From assembly GCA_022800625.1 (NCBI GenBank), contig JAAWQR010000010.1:1-59798 (forward strand): 59,798 nt of DNA, given 5' to 3'. Position 1 is the first letter of the stretch; each line of letters begins with the position of its first letter. Shown piece after piece: positions 1 through 8,560 of the stretch. The notes under the pieces are model-generated. The model worked only from the letters and a program-made list of their open reading frames with translations. It did not search any database and had not been told where the DNA came from. The translations under genes and the position numbers were made by a program. Origin of the DNA: Clostridiales bacterium (GTDB taxonomy: Bacteria > Bacillota > Clostridia > Oscillospirales > CAG-272).

Positions 1-32
1 TATCTCACAAGTTAAGGAAAAGTATCAAGCAC

Positions 33-272
33 ATGAAATTTGCATACAAAGTCATTAAGGACACAATTACAGACAGCACTGCTCAAAAACACATTACATA
101 TGGTATAGAACTGATAGGCAGCACCGGAATACCAATCAGATCTATTCCGAACATCTTTTTAGATAAAGGTACCGCTGAACATACGGTAAATCTATTTAAC
201 AATGCCGAGCTGTCTCCGGAGCATTTTGACGATGCTGTTGAAGATGCTGTTATTGAAATGTATAGTATTTAG
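33..272 (+). CDS. DUF6514-like small protein
   Basis: A 79-residue acidic, soluble protein with no signal peptide or membrane segment. Size, an early YGIEL motif and a C-terminal acidic helix (EHFDDAVEDAVIEM) resemble the DUF6514 family of short Clostridia proteins of unknown function; this assignment is from memory of the family and is moderate. A purine-rich stretch (AAGGAAAAG) precedes the ATG, and a strong terminator follows at once, so it looks monocistronic. It lies outside the left repeat of the integrated element. It is therefore probably the chromosomal gene that lay next to the GGGtGRT gene before integration. Confidence 0.6.
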   Translation: MKFAYKVIKDTITDSTAQKHITYGIELIGSTGIPIRSIPNIFLDKGTAEHTVNLFNNAELSPEHFDDAVEDAVIEMYSI

Positions 273-280
273 AAATTTAT

Positions 281-325
281 AATCTCTCTTGAGGAAGAAT
301 TCCTCAAGAGAGATTTCGTTTTTTG
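281..325 (+). terminator. Rho-independent terminator after the DUF6514-like gene
   Basis: A perfect 16-bp stem (281-296 paired with 300-315) with a 3-nt loop is followed by a T-rich run (CGTTTTTTG). It lies 9 nt after the stop codon. Confidence 0.9.
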
Positions 326-593
326 ATAGTTCAAACACCGCTTTCTCACCATTAGGAAGATATATCATCTCGTATTAGCCGAGATTATCTTATCTCACTA
401 ATATTTTCTCGCCTTTACTGCATCGTTATCTATTAATGCTTATCACATTAGATATTACAATACCGGTATGTTTTTTATCGAAAAATATTATTATGGTTTA
501 AAATATATAAACAGAAATAAGGGCATCCTTACCGAATCCTCAAAGAGGAAACAAGGACAACCCTTATCTCAAAAAAACAATATTATGTTTTAA
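326..593. other. Intergenic stretch with one imperfect hairpin
   Basis: No convincing gene is visible. Positions 517-567 form an interrupted hairpin (ATAAGGG with CCCTTAT outside, TCCTT/AAGGA and TCCTC/GAGGA inside). On the minus strand it would lie just past the original 3' end of the GGGtGRT gene. It could be that gene's native terminator, left on the far side of the inserted element. Confidence 0.45.
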
Positions 594-635
594 TTATTTA
601 CAAGCTTCTTCAACTGCAACAGCGCAAGCAACGGT
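594..635. repeat. Left attachment-site repeat (42 bp)
   Basis: It is identical over 42 bp to 22806-22847. The preceding base differs (A versus C), and at 636 the copies diverge (G versus A). It encodes the last 13 codons and stop of a GGGtGRT protein read on the minus strand. It is the attL-type product expected from site-specific recombination in that gene's 3' end. Confidence 0.92.
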
Positions 636-678
636 GGCGCCGACCATCGGATTACTGCCCTTCCCTATCTGCTGAATT
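594..678 (-). pseudogene. 3'-end fragment of a GGGtGRT gene carried by the element
   Basis: Read on the minus strand, this ends NPMVGATVACAVAVEEACK plus stop, the same protein end as the intact gene. The nucleotides differ at many positions after 635, and upstream the residues become unrelated (KAVKIQQIGKGS). The conserved protein with diverged codons implies that the element brought its own gene-end segment, longer than the 42-bp identity core. This is typical of attP sites that restore the target gene on integration. Confidence 0.8.
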
Positions 679-848
679 TTTACTGCTTTTATAATCGTCT
701 CAAATATCGTGAAAAGCCTTGATATACAAGGAATTTAGGCATTATTGAATTTTAATTGTTACTACGTTTATCCTCGTCTATTTTAAGGTATTTCCACAAT
801 TGGGGTACTGAACTTGTGAGTTATAATCGAATATAGGAGGTTAATCGA
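679..848. repeat. Element left end with a candidate integrase arm-type site at 800-808
   Basis: No gene is visible. TTGGGGTAC at 800-808 matches a motif repeated at the other end (22573-22701). Position and repetition suggest an arm-type binding site for the tyrosine integrase. A purine-rich ribosome-binding site (AGGAGG at about 836-841) precedes parA. Confidence 0.5.
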
Positions 849-1540
849 ATGTGTAAAATCATATCAGTTATTTCATGTAAAGGCGGAGTTGGAAAAACAA
901 CATCACAAATCATAAATCAGCCTACAATTTATGATTTACTGAATGCAGCAATCAGCGAAAAGGAAGATGATGAAATAAAAGCTATGGTTCATGAGATTAT
1001 TTGCCATTCAACTACGGTAGACATTATTCCATCCACTGCAAAACTTTCATCCCTTGAAACTGTTATCCCAGCTGCAATGTGCCAAGATCGTCTGATTCAT
1101 TATGTGCTTTCTTTTATCAAAAAGGATTACGACTATATCTTTCTGGATTGTCATCCGGGATTGGATGTGTTCTCTAGAAATGCTTTAGCTGCTGCGGATT
1201 CAACGTTAATTCCTGTTGAAGCACATATTCTCAGTAGTGATGGATTGGATCAGATAGAAAAGATGATACGGAGTATCCAACGTCATCTAAACAGCAAGCT
1301 GAAAATTGAAGGTGTAATTATCACTAAATTTCAGGGTAATACAAACTACTGTAAACAGATATCGACCTTATAATGCGGGATTTTGGCGATCATATTCATA
1401 TCTTTGATAGCTATATCAAATACGCGATCAAGGTTGCAGAAGCACCAACGTTTGGTATTTCACTGCATGAATATGCGCCAAACATCGATGCGGCACAGGC
1501 GTATGCCAAGATTGCGCGAGAGGTGATGCAGTGTGGCTAA
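849..1540 (+). pseudogene. parA: ParA-family partition ATPase, broken
   Basis: The deviant Walker A motif KGGVGKTT lies at residues 11-18 and the later ParA motif FLDCHPG near residue 97. About 40 residues that should follow Walker A are missing in frame, including the usual DxDPQ segment. The reading frame then breaks at the TAA at 1371-1373. It resumes one frame over at 1373 with the normal ParA C-terminus (FDSYIKYAIKVAEAPTFG) ending at 1540. Family role: ATP-dependent maintenance of plasmids and excised conjugative elements. The end overlaps the GTG start of parB, as in intact ICE parAB pairs. It is inferred to be non-functional. Confidence 0.88.
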
Positions 1541-2378
1541 ATTAAACTTACAGGAGCAAATCAAGGTAACAAATTACCGAAAGCCGTATGCTGATGAAAA
1601 CTATGATGACCTTATTCTTACTAACCGGGCGAGCCGATCCTCCGGAAATATATCTTTACTTTCTTTAAATAAACTGATAGAATACAAAGATGAAGCCTTT
1701 GAAAAAATTGCCGGCCGGCCGCAGCCATTTCGCTCATATACAAAAAAAGATTTGGATTCGCTTGCGAAAAGCATAGCAGAGTATGGTGTGATTGATCCGA
1801 TAACGGTAAGACCGATGGGATAGGCAAATACCAGATACTTGCCGGCAGAAATCGAGCAAGGGCTTCTGCACTATGCGGAAAAGCAGACATTCCGGCTATT
1901 ATTCGCAATGATATTGACGATGTCACCGCAGCTATGATTATGTTGGATACCAATTTGGAGCAAAGACATAACCTGCTTTACAGCGAAAAAGCCTTTGCGT
2001 ATAAGATGCGCATGGAATTGCAAAATCAGCAAGGCAGTCGGTCAAAAAATTGATACACTAAGTAAGGTTGGTTTTAAGGCAGGTGTTGAGATTTCCTACC
2101 TAAAAGAGGAAACGCAAAACTACTTATACCACACTCTTATTTCAAAAGGAATTAAAATGAATCCAACTTATATAAACAAGTTAAGGCAATTAGAAGCAGA
2201 TAACCCACTTCCTGATGAGGTCATTCTAAGAGTATTCAATACAAAGGTGCTTCCAAACTGCATAACGATAAGTGGCAAAAAGCTTCAAAAATATGCGGAT
2301 GTTTTATCTGCATCAGAAGATATTGAATCTCTGTTTTTAGAGTTTTTAGAACAGTATAAAAATATAAATAAACATTAA
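1533..2378 (+). pseudogene. parB: ParB-like partition protein, two frameshifts
   Basis: The GTG start at 1533 overlaps the parA end. Frame 1 gives the N-terminus (RPQPFRSYTKKDLDSLAKSI) and stops at 1821-1823. A second frame continues with the ParB/Srx signature GKYQILAGRNRARAS and EQRHNLLYSEKAFAYKMR. A third frame from about 1995 carries the C-terminal part to 2378. Joined together they give a near full-length Spo0J-like ParB of the kind found in Clostridia ICEs. Each break looks like a single-base indel. The role would be to bind centromere-like sites and partner ParA. Confidence 0.85.
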
Positions 2379-2422
2379 CTAAGTGCAATCGTTGCACAAG
2401 GTTAATCACCGAGGTAAATTTT

Positions 2423-3067
2423 ATGAAACGAATTTTTATATTATTGTTTTTACTGCTTCTTAGCAGCTGCACTTAACCGAAATTACCTTACATTAAAATT
2501 CCTCAAGGAATTAGCGGCATAGGTGAACATAAAATCAATGATTCATCCGAAAATGATTCAATAGCACCTGCAGAAATTGAAAATCCGGCAAGTACAATTA
2601 AACAGGATGAAAACAGTGATACAATAGAAACAATGCCGTCAGCAGAGAGTGAAATATCGCCACCGGCACAAACACAGTCGCCACCTGTTTCGGAATCATA
2701 TAATCCTTCAGCGGTCTCTCCATCTAAACCAGAGAAGGATATTAGCAATCTGCCGGAAGAGCCATCTACGGAACCATTAAAAGGAACGAATAATCCTGTG
2801 GTAACAACTAATCCTACGGAGCCAACAGAATCTCCAAAATCTGAAACACAATCAAAACCTTCAATCGATATTAACATATACATAGAGTATGTTATTACAT
2901 GCATAGAAGAACGGAATTTGACATATGACGCCGGCGCAACAGCATGTTGGGATAATCCAATCATTGTAGGGACAAACGACTCAATCATAAAAAGAGATAT
3001 AAACCATTTACTTGACTGGTATCAGATACAGGGATTCACAAGATTTGCAGTCTGGGCGGAAGAATGA
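2423..3067 (+). pseudogene. Lipoprotein gene interrupted by an in-frame TAA after the lipobox
   Basis: From the ATG at 2423 the sequence encodes a type II signal peptide ending in the lipobox LSSC. A TAA stop follows at 2474-2476, one codon after the lipobox cysteine-threonine pair. The same frame then runs open for 197 codons to 3067. That part is a Pro/Ser/Thr/Glu-rich linker of about 130 residues followed by a compact domain (LLDWYQIQGFTRFAVWAEE at the end). A single nonsense change explains the break. Family function is unknown. A Shine-Dalgarno-like GAGG lies upstream of 2423. The downstream part could still be translated from an internal ATG (2633), but would lack export signals. Confidence 0.75.
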
Positions 3068-3129
3068 ACAGACGGTAAATATGACTTGTTTATTGGGTAC
3101 GCATAACTAAAATACAATATAAAATTTTT

Positions 3130-3162
3130 AAAGCACACTGATATTTTTCGGTGTGCTTTTGT
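3130..3162 (+). terminator. Rho-independent terminator
   Basis: A 9-bp stem AAAGCACAC/GTGTGCTTT (3130-3138 with 3151-3159) is followed by TTTTG. It separates the lipoprotein pseudogene from the adhesin gene. Confidence 0.75.
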
Positions 3163-3183
3163 TATTCAAAAAGGAGAAAAATT

Positions 3184-4920
3184 ATGATAAAAGCAATTAA
3201 AAAAACGTTTTCGGTACTTCTTGCGTTTCTTATTTGTATAGGAATGCTATCAGGTATACCGTTAAGCGTAAACGCAGCCGAAACCGGACAAATATATTTT
3301 GTCGCTATTCCAAGATATAATGATCCCATTCAAGAAGGATGGGGACATCCTGAAATGCCTTTTATTAACGGTTGGCATGCTGAACCGGAACGATTGTTTG
3401 AGTCCAAATCGATGGACGGTTTTAACGGAAATACCGCATATTGCATTGAAGTAGGTATCAATTTACATCATGGAGACATTCTGGCCGTTAAAGGTGAAGA
3501 TTTTTGGGCCGAATATCCGTCTGACCTCAACAGTACAATTGCTCCTAATATTATAAAGTCGTTCATAGGTCGAATTATGCAATATGGTTGGTCCGGACAA
3601 AATGATCCAAATTGGAGCACCAGCGATCCGACTGATGTTGAAGAAATGGCAGAGGTCATAGCAACACAGCTGCTTATTTGGGAAACCGTTATTGGTGAAA
3701 GGGATATCAGTTTTCATCATGTAGCTGTCCCTGCCGGAACGAACAGAATTCTTGATATCATCGGTGCAGATCATCCCTTGAAAGAACAAATTTACAGACA
3801 TTATGACGATATTGTAGCAAAGGTACAGAGTCATAGCAAAGTTCCAAGCTTTTGTACAAGAAGCGTCAGCATCGCACAGGAATATGAATTGACATATAAC
3901 GGATCCGGATACACGGTTACCTTAACCGATGAAAATAATGCTCTCAGCAATTATAATTTTACCTCTTCTACAGACGGTGTTACTTTTTCTGTAAACGGAA
4001 ATTGTTTGACAGTATATATGAGCGAGGCCCCTGTTGGTACTGTTAAAATAACAGCAAATAAGAAAGATTCGCAAAGATATGGTGTTATCACATGGACTGA
4101 TGGAATTACCGGGCGAGACAATAACGGACAGTTGCAAGATGTTATAACATACGGTGAAAAAGTAAGTGACCCTGTAAGTGGATTCTTCAATGTAAAAGCC
4201 GGCTATGGAAGCGCTAAAATTATAAAGACTTCTGAGGACGGCAAGGTTAGCGGAATATCGTTTCATATATCAGGCAATGGGATTAATAAAACGGTAACGA
4301 CGAACACATCGGGAGAAATTCAAGTAGATAACTTAACGCCCGGTGTCTATGTAATTACCGAGCAAAACTATGATAAATATGAACCGCAGGAAAGCCGCCG
4401 GGTAACTGTTGTCAGCGGCAAAACGGCAACTGTTACCTTCAATAATACGCTGCGCCGCGGTGATTTGACAGTTACTAAGACCGCTGAGGACGACTTAACA
4501 CAAGGAATGAAATTTCATCTCTATGGTACCTCCCTGTCCGGATCGACAGTGAACGAATATGCCGTTGTTGGTACAGACGGTAAAGCATATTTTCAAGATG
4601 TTTTGATCGGCAAAAACTATACGCTGGAGGAGGTTGATACGCCCGATCGATACATTGTTCCCGAAAAGCAAAAGGCAGATATCGAATGGAACAAGGTAAC
4701 GAATAAAAGTTTTGATAACGAACTTAAACGCGGTGATCTGACGGTTACTAAAACAGCTGAGGATGGATTAACGGAAGGATTGCGATTTCACCTTTACGGA
4801 ACTTCCTATAGTGGTATTGAGGTAGATGAATATGCGGCCGTTGGTTCTAACGGCAAGGCTTATTTTAAGGACATTCTAATTGGAACAAATTTCACCCTGG
4901 AAGAAATTGATGTACCTATA
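3184..4920 (+). pseudogene. Thioester-domain/Cna-B surface adhesin, 3'-truncated by deletion
   Basis: Start chosen at the ATG at 3184 behind AAAAAGGAGAAAA, giving a clear signal peptide (positive N-terminus, hydrophobic core, cleavage after VNAAE). Residues about 80-230 form a thioester domain: a Cys in NTAYCIEVG and a Gln in ATQLLIWE are the pair that makes the Cys-Gln bond in this family. Three Cna-B/SpaA-like beta-sandwich units follow, the last two near-repeats starting DLTVTKTAED. Such proteins bind host surfaces covalently and are normally anchored by sortase through an LPXTG tail. Here the third repeat stops abruptly near 4920, where the DNA switches to traG in another frame, so the anchor is lost. 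Confidence 0.85.
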
Positions 4921-6182
4921 GCGCTGAACCTTTGCTGTCATGGAGTCCATTTCAAAATATCGGCGCTATTTTTACACCGGCAGGCTTCATGCTTACGTTA
5001 TTTATTGCAATCATATATTGCCTGTTCAATAAAAAGGGCTACAGCCTGCTCTCCGGGTATAAAACGGTGCGGGATAAGGAGCGCGGCATTGAAATATTAC
5101 CCGAAGGCACACACGGCACTTCTGGTTGGATGAGTAAAAAGGAAATACCCAGCATTCTGGAAATTGGAAGAATGGGATATATGGATGAAACGCTGTTTGG
5201 AAAACTTCCGGACGGACAATATGTAGGCATGAAAGACCTGCCCGGTATGTCAAAGAATATCATCGTATACGGCGCACCCGGAACGGGAAAATCCAGAGGC
5301 TTTGTGATGCCGTTTGCCATGCAGGCAGTGCGACGTGGGGAAAGCCTGATCATGGTGGATCCGAAGGCAGAGTTTTATGAAATGTATTCGGAATTTTTCA
5401 AGGATCAGGATTACACCGTCTGCGCCTACAATCTTCTTGATCTGATTGCCTCGGACGGTTGGAACTGCGTGATGGATACAGCACAGTATATCAACCTCGT
5501 GCAGAGCGTTGCGGAAATCATTATACGAAACACTTCATCCGAAAACGACAGGGACGATTTCTGGGCAAAAGCGGAAAAGAATCTGCTGATGGCGCTGCTC
5601 CACTATGTACAGACGCTGACCTATCCTGGAACGGACAAGCTTCTGCCGCCGGAGGAACGAAGCCTCGGCACGATTTATAAGATTCTTTCTACCACTTCCG
5701 TACAGGAGCTTGACGCCAGATTCCGTGCGCTGCCAAAGGATCATCCAGCGCTGCCGCCTTATGGGATTTTCCGTCAGGCGCATAAACAAATCTGGGGCAA
5801 TATCGTCATCGGTCTCGGAAACCGGCTGAATGTATTTCAAAACAAATTGGTTGACTCGATTACCAAGCACAGTGAAATTGATCTGACCTTACCGGGTAAA
5901 CAAAAATGCGCTTACTTCTGTATTATCTCGGATCAGGACAGTTCGCTGGAGTTTTTATCCTCCATGTTTTTTTCACTGCTGTTCGTCAAGCTATTTGACT
6001 TTGCCCGCAGAAGACTGCCGGTATGCGTTAATGTGCTGATGGACGAATACTGCAATATCAATCTGCTGGAGAGCAAAAAAATCTTTTCCGTTGCCCGGTC
6101 CCGAAATATCAATATTCAAGCTGTGGTGCAGAGTATCTCTCAGTTATCCAATCGTTATCCGAAAAATGAATGGCAGGAAATC
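4921..6182 (+). pseudogene. TraG/VirD4-type conjugative coupling ATPase, truncated at both ends
   Basis: The frame contains Walker A GAPGTGKS (about residue 114 of the frame opening at 4932) and Walker B-like MDEYCNI. It also has NRYPKNEWQEIVG, typical of ICE TraG proteins. Intact members are near 600 residues, with two N-terminal membrane helices. Only one (FMLTLFIAIIYCLF) remains. The 5' side is fused out of frame to the Cna-B adhesin. On the 3' side, after NEWQEIVG, the sequence jumps in frame into an S1-domain protein near 6183. The role in intact elements is to deliver relaxase-bound DNA to the mating channel. Confidence 0.85.
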
Positions 6183-6938
6183 GTCGGTATGGATACAACG
6201 GCGATTACCCTGAAAAACAAGGATACCGGCGAGATGGAAAAGAAAGAAATCAACTGTCTTGTCATTATAGGATACCGGGTTAAGGTACTCATACCGGAAC
6301 AGGAAATCTGGTATGATGAAGCAACCAAATGACCGACGCATGTTCTTCGTTCTATGGCAGGTTCGGTGATTGATTATGTGATCACCGGCATTGACCGCGG
6401 GGGAGACTGCTGTACGGCGTCTCGGCGCATGGCATTGCATATCCGTCGCCGATCCTTTCTTCGTCTGACGCCGGAAACCGGCAGAAAGATTTCGGCAAAA
6501 ATCCTTGCCGTGGGAAGAACCCATCTTTTGTGCAGTGCAGGCGGCTTTGATATCACGCTCTCCCAGCGGGATCTCTCCTATGCCATGATTCCGGATTTGC
6601 GGGAAAAGTACCGTCCCGGCGAGGCCTATACGGCGATTATCAAGGAATACGATGCGGAAAAGGCGCAGCTTGGGATATCCGTTAAGGAGGCGGAACATCA
6701 CCCTTTTGACGGCGCCGATACCCGTCACCCTCTTCGCAGCAGGCGGGCGTCCGTTATTTCGGGAAAATACAAAGGCGGCGTGTTCTGCAAGCTGGAGGAA
6801 AATCTGGATTGCCTGTGTACATATTCTCCGAACCAGTATGACGAGGACTTTCACATCGGCGATCAGGTGATCGTGGCGATTTCCAAGTTTAACTACACAA
6901 AGAAATTGATCTATGGGAAAATCGTTGCGAAATGGTAA
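6183..6938 (+). pseudogene. S1 RNA-binding-domain protein of ICE type, 5'-truncated with in-frame TGA
   Basis: The frame continues from traG without interruption. It stops at TGA 6330-6332 and then runs open to 6938. The part before the stop (GYRVKVLIPEQEIWYDE) and the part after it together match the S1-domain proteins found in Clostridia conjugative elements. Those proteins have two S1-like folds, here represented by KISAKILAVGRTHLLC and RRASVISGKYKGGVFCKLEE. The TGA therefore looks like a nonsense mutation. A product could still start at the ATG at 6354 (194 residues), but no good ribosome-binding site is seen. Confidence 0.75.
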
Positions 6939-6943
6939 AAAGG

Positions 6944-6982
6944 CAGGCAGGACATTCACAAAGATATCCTGCCTGTTTATCA
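6944..6982 (+). terminator. Stem-loop terminator after the S1-domain remnant
   Basis: A 9-bp stem CAGGCAGGA/TCCTGCCTG (6944-6952 with 6967-6975) is followed by TTTAT; the T tract is short. Confidence 0.65.
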
Positions 6983-7147
6983 TACAACTAACTGCCTGAA
7001 AAAACTGAAGAGCACTTTTCTTCAAACTAACTTTTTCATTTAAGATTACATAGTTTGTTTGAGTTATGGCACTGCTCGATATATTGATGTGTGTGCAGTT
7101 GTTGTAGAATTGTCAAATTTGATATTAAAAACTGTGTTTATATAATT

Positions 7148-7232
7148 ATACGATATATAATGTCGTATGTCAATACATGTTGAGCTTTTAATATCCTATA
7201 AATGATATTTGCATGACATATAATATCTTATA
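7148..7232. promoter_or_regulatory. Candidate operator pair upstream of the XRE regulator
   Basis: ATACGA...TCGTAT (7148-7153, 7163-7168) is an inverted repeat within an AT-rich core. A related sequence lies in the opposite orientation at 7214-7232. Both contain a GATATxxxATGTC-like core. They sit 20-105 bp before the start of an XRE-family regulator, which suggests autoregulation. Confidence 0.5.
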
Positions 7233-7253
7233 TAAACTAAAAGGGGATATTCT

Positions 7254-7562
7254 ATGTACGAAGAAATGTTTGCTGAAAGGCTTGCTAAGCTAAGAACTAT
7301 CAAAGGTGTATCAGCCAGAGAAATGAGCCTTGCTATAGGCCAAAATGAAAGCTACATTAACAGAATTGAAAGCAAAGCTGTTTATCCGTCTATGCAAGTG
7401 TTCTTCTATATCTGCGAATATTTGCAAATATCCCCGGCAGAATTCTTTTGTGAGGATAATCCTAATCCCAAAGAACTGAATGATATTTTAAAGGATCTCA
7501 AATCGTTAAATTATGAAAAGCGCATGCACATTCATGAAGTAATCAAGGATTTGATAAAATAA
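7254..7562 (+). CDS. XRE-family transcriptional regulator
   Basis: A 102-residue protein whose N-terminal 65 residues form a Cro/C1-type helix-turn-helix (KLRTIKGVSAREMSLAIGQ, with the recognition helix NESYINRIESK). A short helical tail probably dimerises. The start has a good ribosome-binding site (AAAAGGGGATATTCT before ATG). It is one of the few intact regulatory genes of the element. Inverted operator-like repeats upstream suggest that it controls its own promoter. Similar small XRE proteins control element maintenance genes, but no target can be assigned here. Confidence 0.88.
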   Translation: MYEEMFAERLAKLRTIKGVSAREMSLAIGQNESYINRIESKAVYPSMQVFFYICEYLQISPAEFFCEDNPNPKELNDILKDLKSLNYEKRMHIHEVIKDLIK

Positions 7563-7588
7563 GACAGTTGTCAAATTATGTTTAAGAG

Positions 7589-7637
7589 AAAGATGGTACG
7601 GCATACTTTTTGTATGCCGTACCATCTTTTCTATTTT
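7589..7637. terminator. Bidirectional terminator, 18-bp perfect stem
   Basis: Arms 7589-7606 and 7612-7629 pair perfectly over 18 bp around a TTTTT loop. Flanking AAA and TTT make it usable on both strands. It serves the XRE gene (+) and the convergent membrane-anchored gene (-). Confidence 0.92.
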
Positions 7638-7671
7638 TGTGCAAATATGCAATACTTATAATTATTGCTTT

Positions 7672-8526
7672 TTACTCTACATTACCGCCGGCCGATACAG
7701 GATAATCATTTTCGTTAATTCTTACGTTAATTGTTGAATCCTTTCCATTTTCTGATATCGGTATTTCAAAAGATTCAACATATTCGAGAAAAGCGACTCG
7801 ATAGATGCCGTCTGCTTCATCAAATGCATACTCAATTCGCAATACGCCATCTGTAAGCAAATGATAAGAATTGAACGGTTCTGTATATTCTCGATCCGTT
7901 CCAATTTCCGGATTAACCATTGAATCCACTGCGTGCACTTCGGAGATAGACGACCCCACCTTTATTGCAGAAAAATCATTATATTGCAAAGTATTTTTTA
8001 TAAAAAATGCTTTGCCCTCTAACCACCATGTTTCTGTATCCTCTTGAACGCCCTCTCTTTTATCATCAAGTTTTCTAAAGAAAAGATACATAAAACGGAG
8101 TTCGTTATTTCTGTCTGTTGTTTTATAAACCGTATAGATCGTATCCTCATCAATTTGGTTTATATATTCAATAGGATACAAATCGTTGATATTATATAAA
8201 GAACGCGGGGCGATATTAAAATTTAGAATATCTCCATATCCACCTATGCGCAAATCTCGTTTTATTTCTAAACCAGAATGCACTGTTTGAATATCTTGAA
8301 TCGTGAGAGCTGATGTTTTAATGTTCGCTATCATTTCTGATACAGCACCTGCTTTTACGACACCAAAATCGCTTTGATGAATTTGACCGGAAACCGCTTC
8401 GGATAGCTTGTTCTCAACCGGCGTCTTACTGAGTGTGCCTTTTTGATCAACAAAAGCATATATGGCGACAGTCATAAGCACGACTAATATAACTGCAAGA
8501 AAAATCATAAATATAGTTTTTTTCAT
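7672..8526 (-). CDS. Membrane-anchored protein of unknown function, partner of the large FN3 protein
   Basis: 284 residues. A short Lys-rich N-terminus and one hydrophobic helix (residues 4-26) form a signal anchor; the rest is an extracytoplasmic, mostly beta-predicted domain. I recognise no family. It starts 35 bp after the stop of the 1,506-residue secreted protein and is evidently co-transcribed. Its position mirrors the 172-residue anchored protein after the RHS toxin at 16882. A role as a membrane-tethered inhibitor or immunity partner is possible, but this is inference from position only. Confidence 0.7.
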   Translation of the reverse strand: MKKTIFMIFLAVILVVLMTVAIYAFVDQKGTLSKTPVENKLSEAVSGQIHQSDFGVVKAGAVSEMIANIKTSALTIQDIQTVHSGLEIKRDLRIGGYGDILNFNIAPRSLYNINDLYPIEYINQIDEDTIYTVYKTTDRNNELRFMYLFFRKLDDKREGVQEDTETWWLEGKAFFIKNTLQYNDFSAIKVGSSISEVHAVDSMVNPEIGTDREYTEPFNSYHLLTDGVLRIEYAFDEADGIYRVAFLEYVESFEIPISENGKDSTINVRINENDYPVSAGGNVE

Positions 8527-8560
8527 TTTATTTTATCCCTTCATAATTATGTTGTGATTA

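Noticed and set aside
594-635. tRNA-gene attachment site
   Set aside because: The repeat is protein-coding; no tRNA fold is present at either end.
594-678. Second GGGtGRT gene
   Set aside because: Only the last 25 or so codons are present, with no upstream gene body.
2503-2988. A 161-residue minus-strand ORF
   Set aside because: Antisense to the Pro/Ser/Thr-rich lipoprotein linker; low-complexity shadow.
6330-6332. In-frame TGA read as selenocysteine or recoded
   Set aside because: No SECIS-like structure was evident, relatives have a sense codon and neighbouring genes are pseudogenes, so a nonsense mutation is simpler.
6144-7025. A 293-residue minus-strand ORF
   Set aside because: It is antisense to the S1-domain sequence, which has clear family similarity; the composition is that of a shadow frame.
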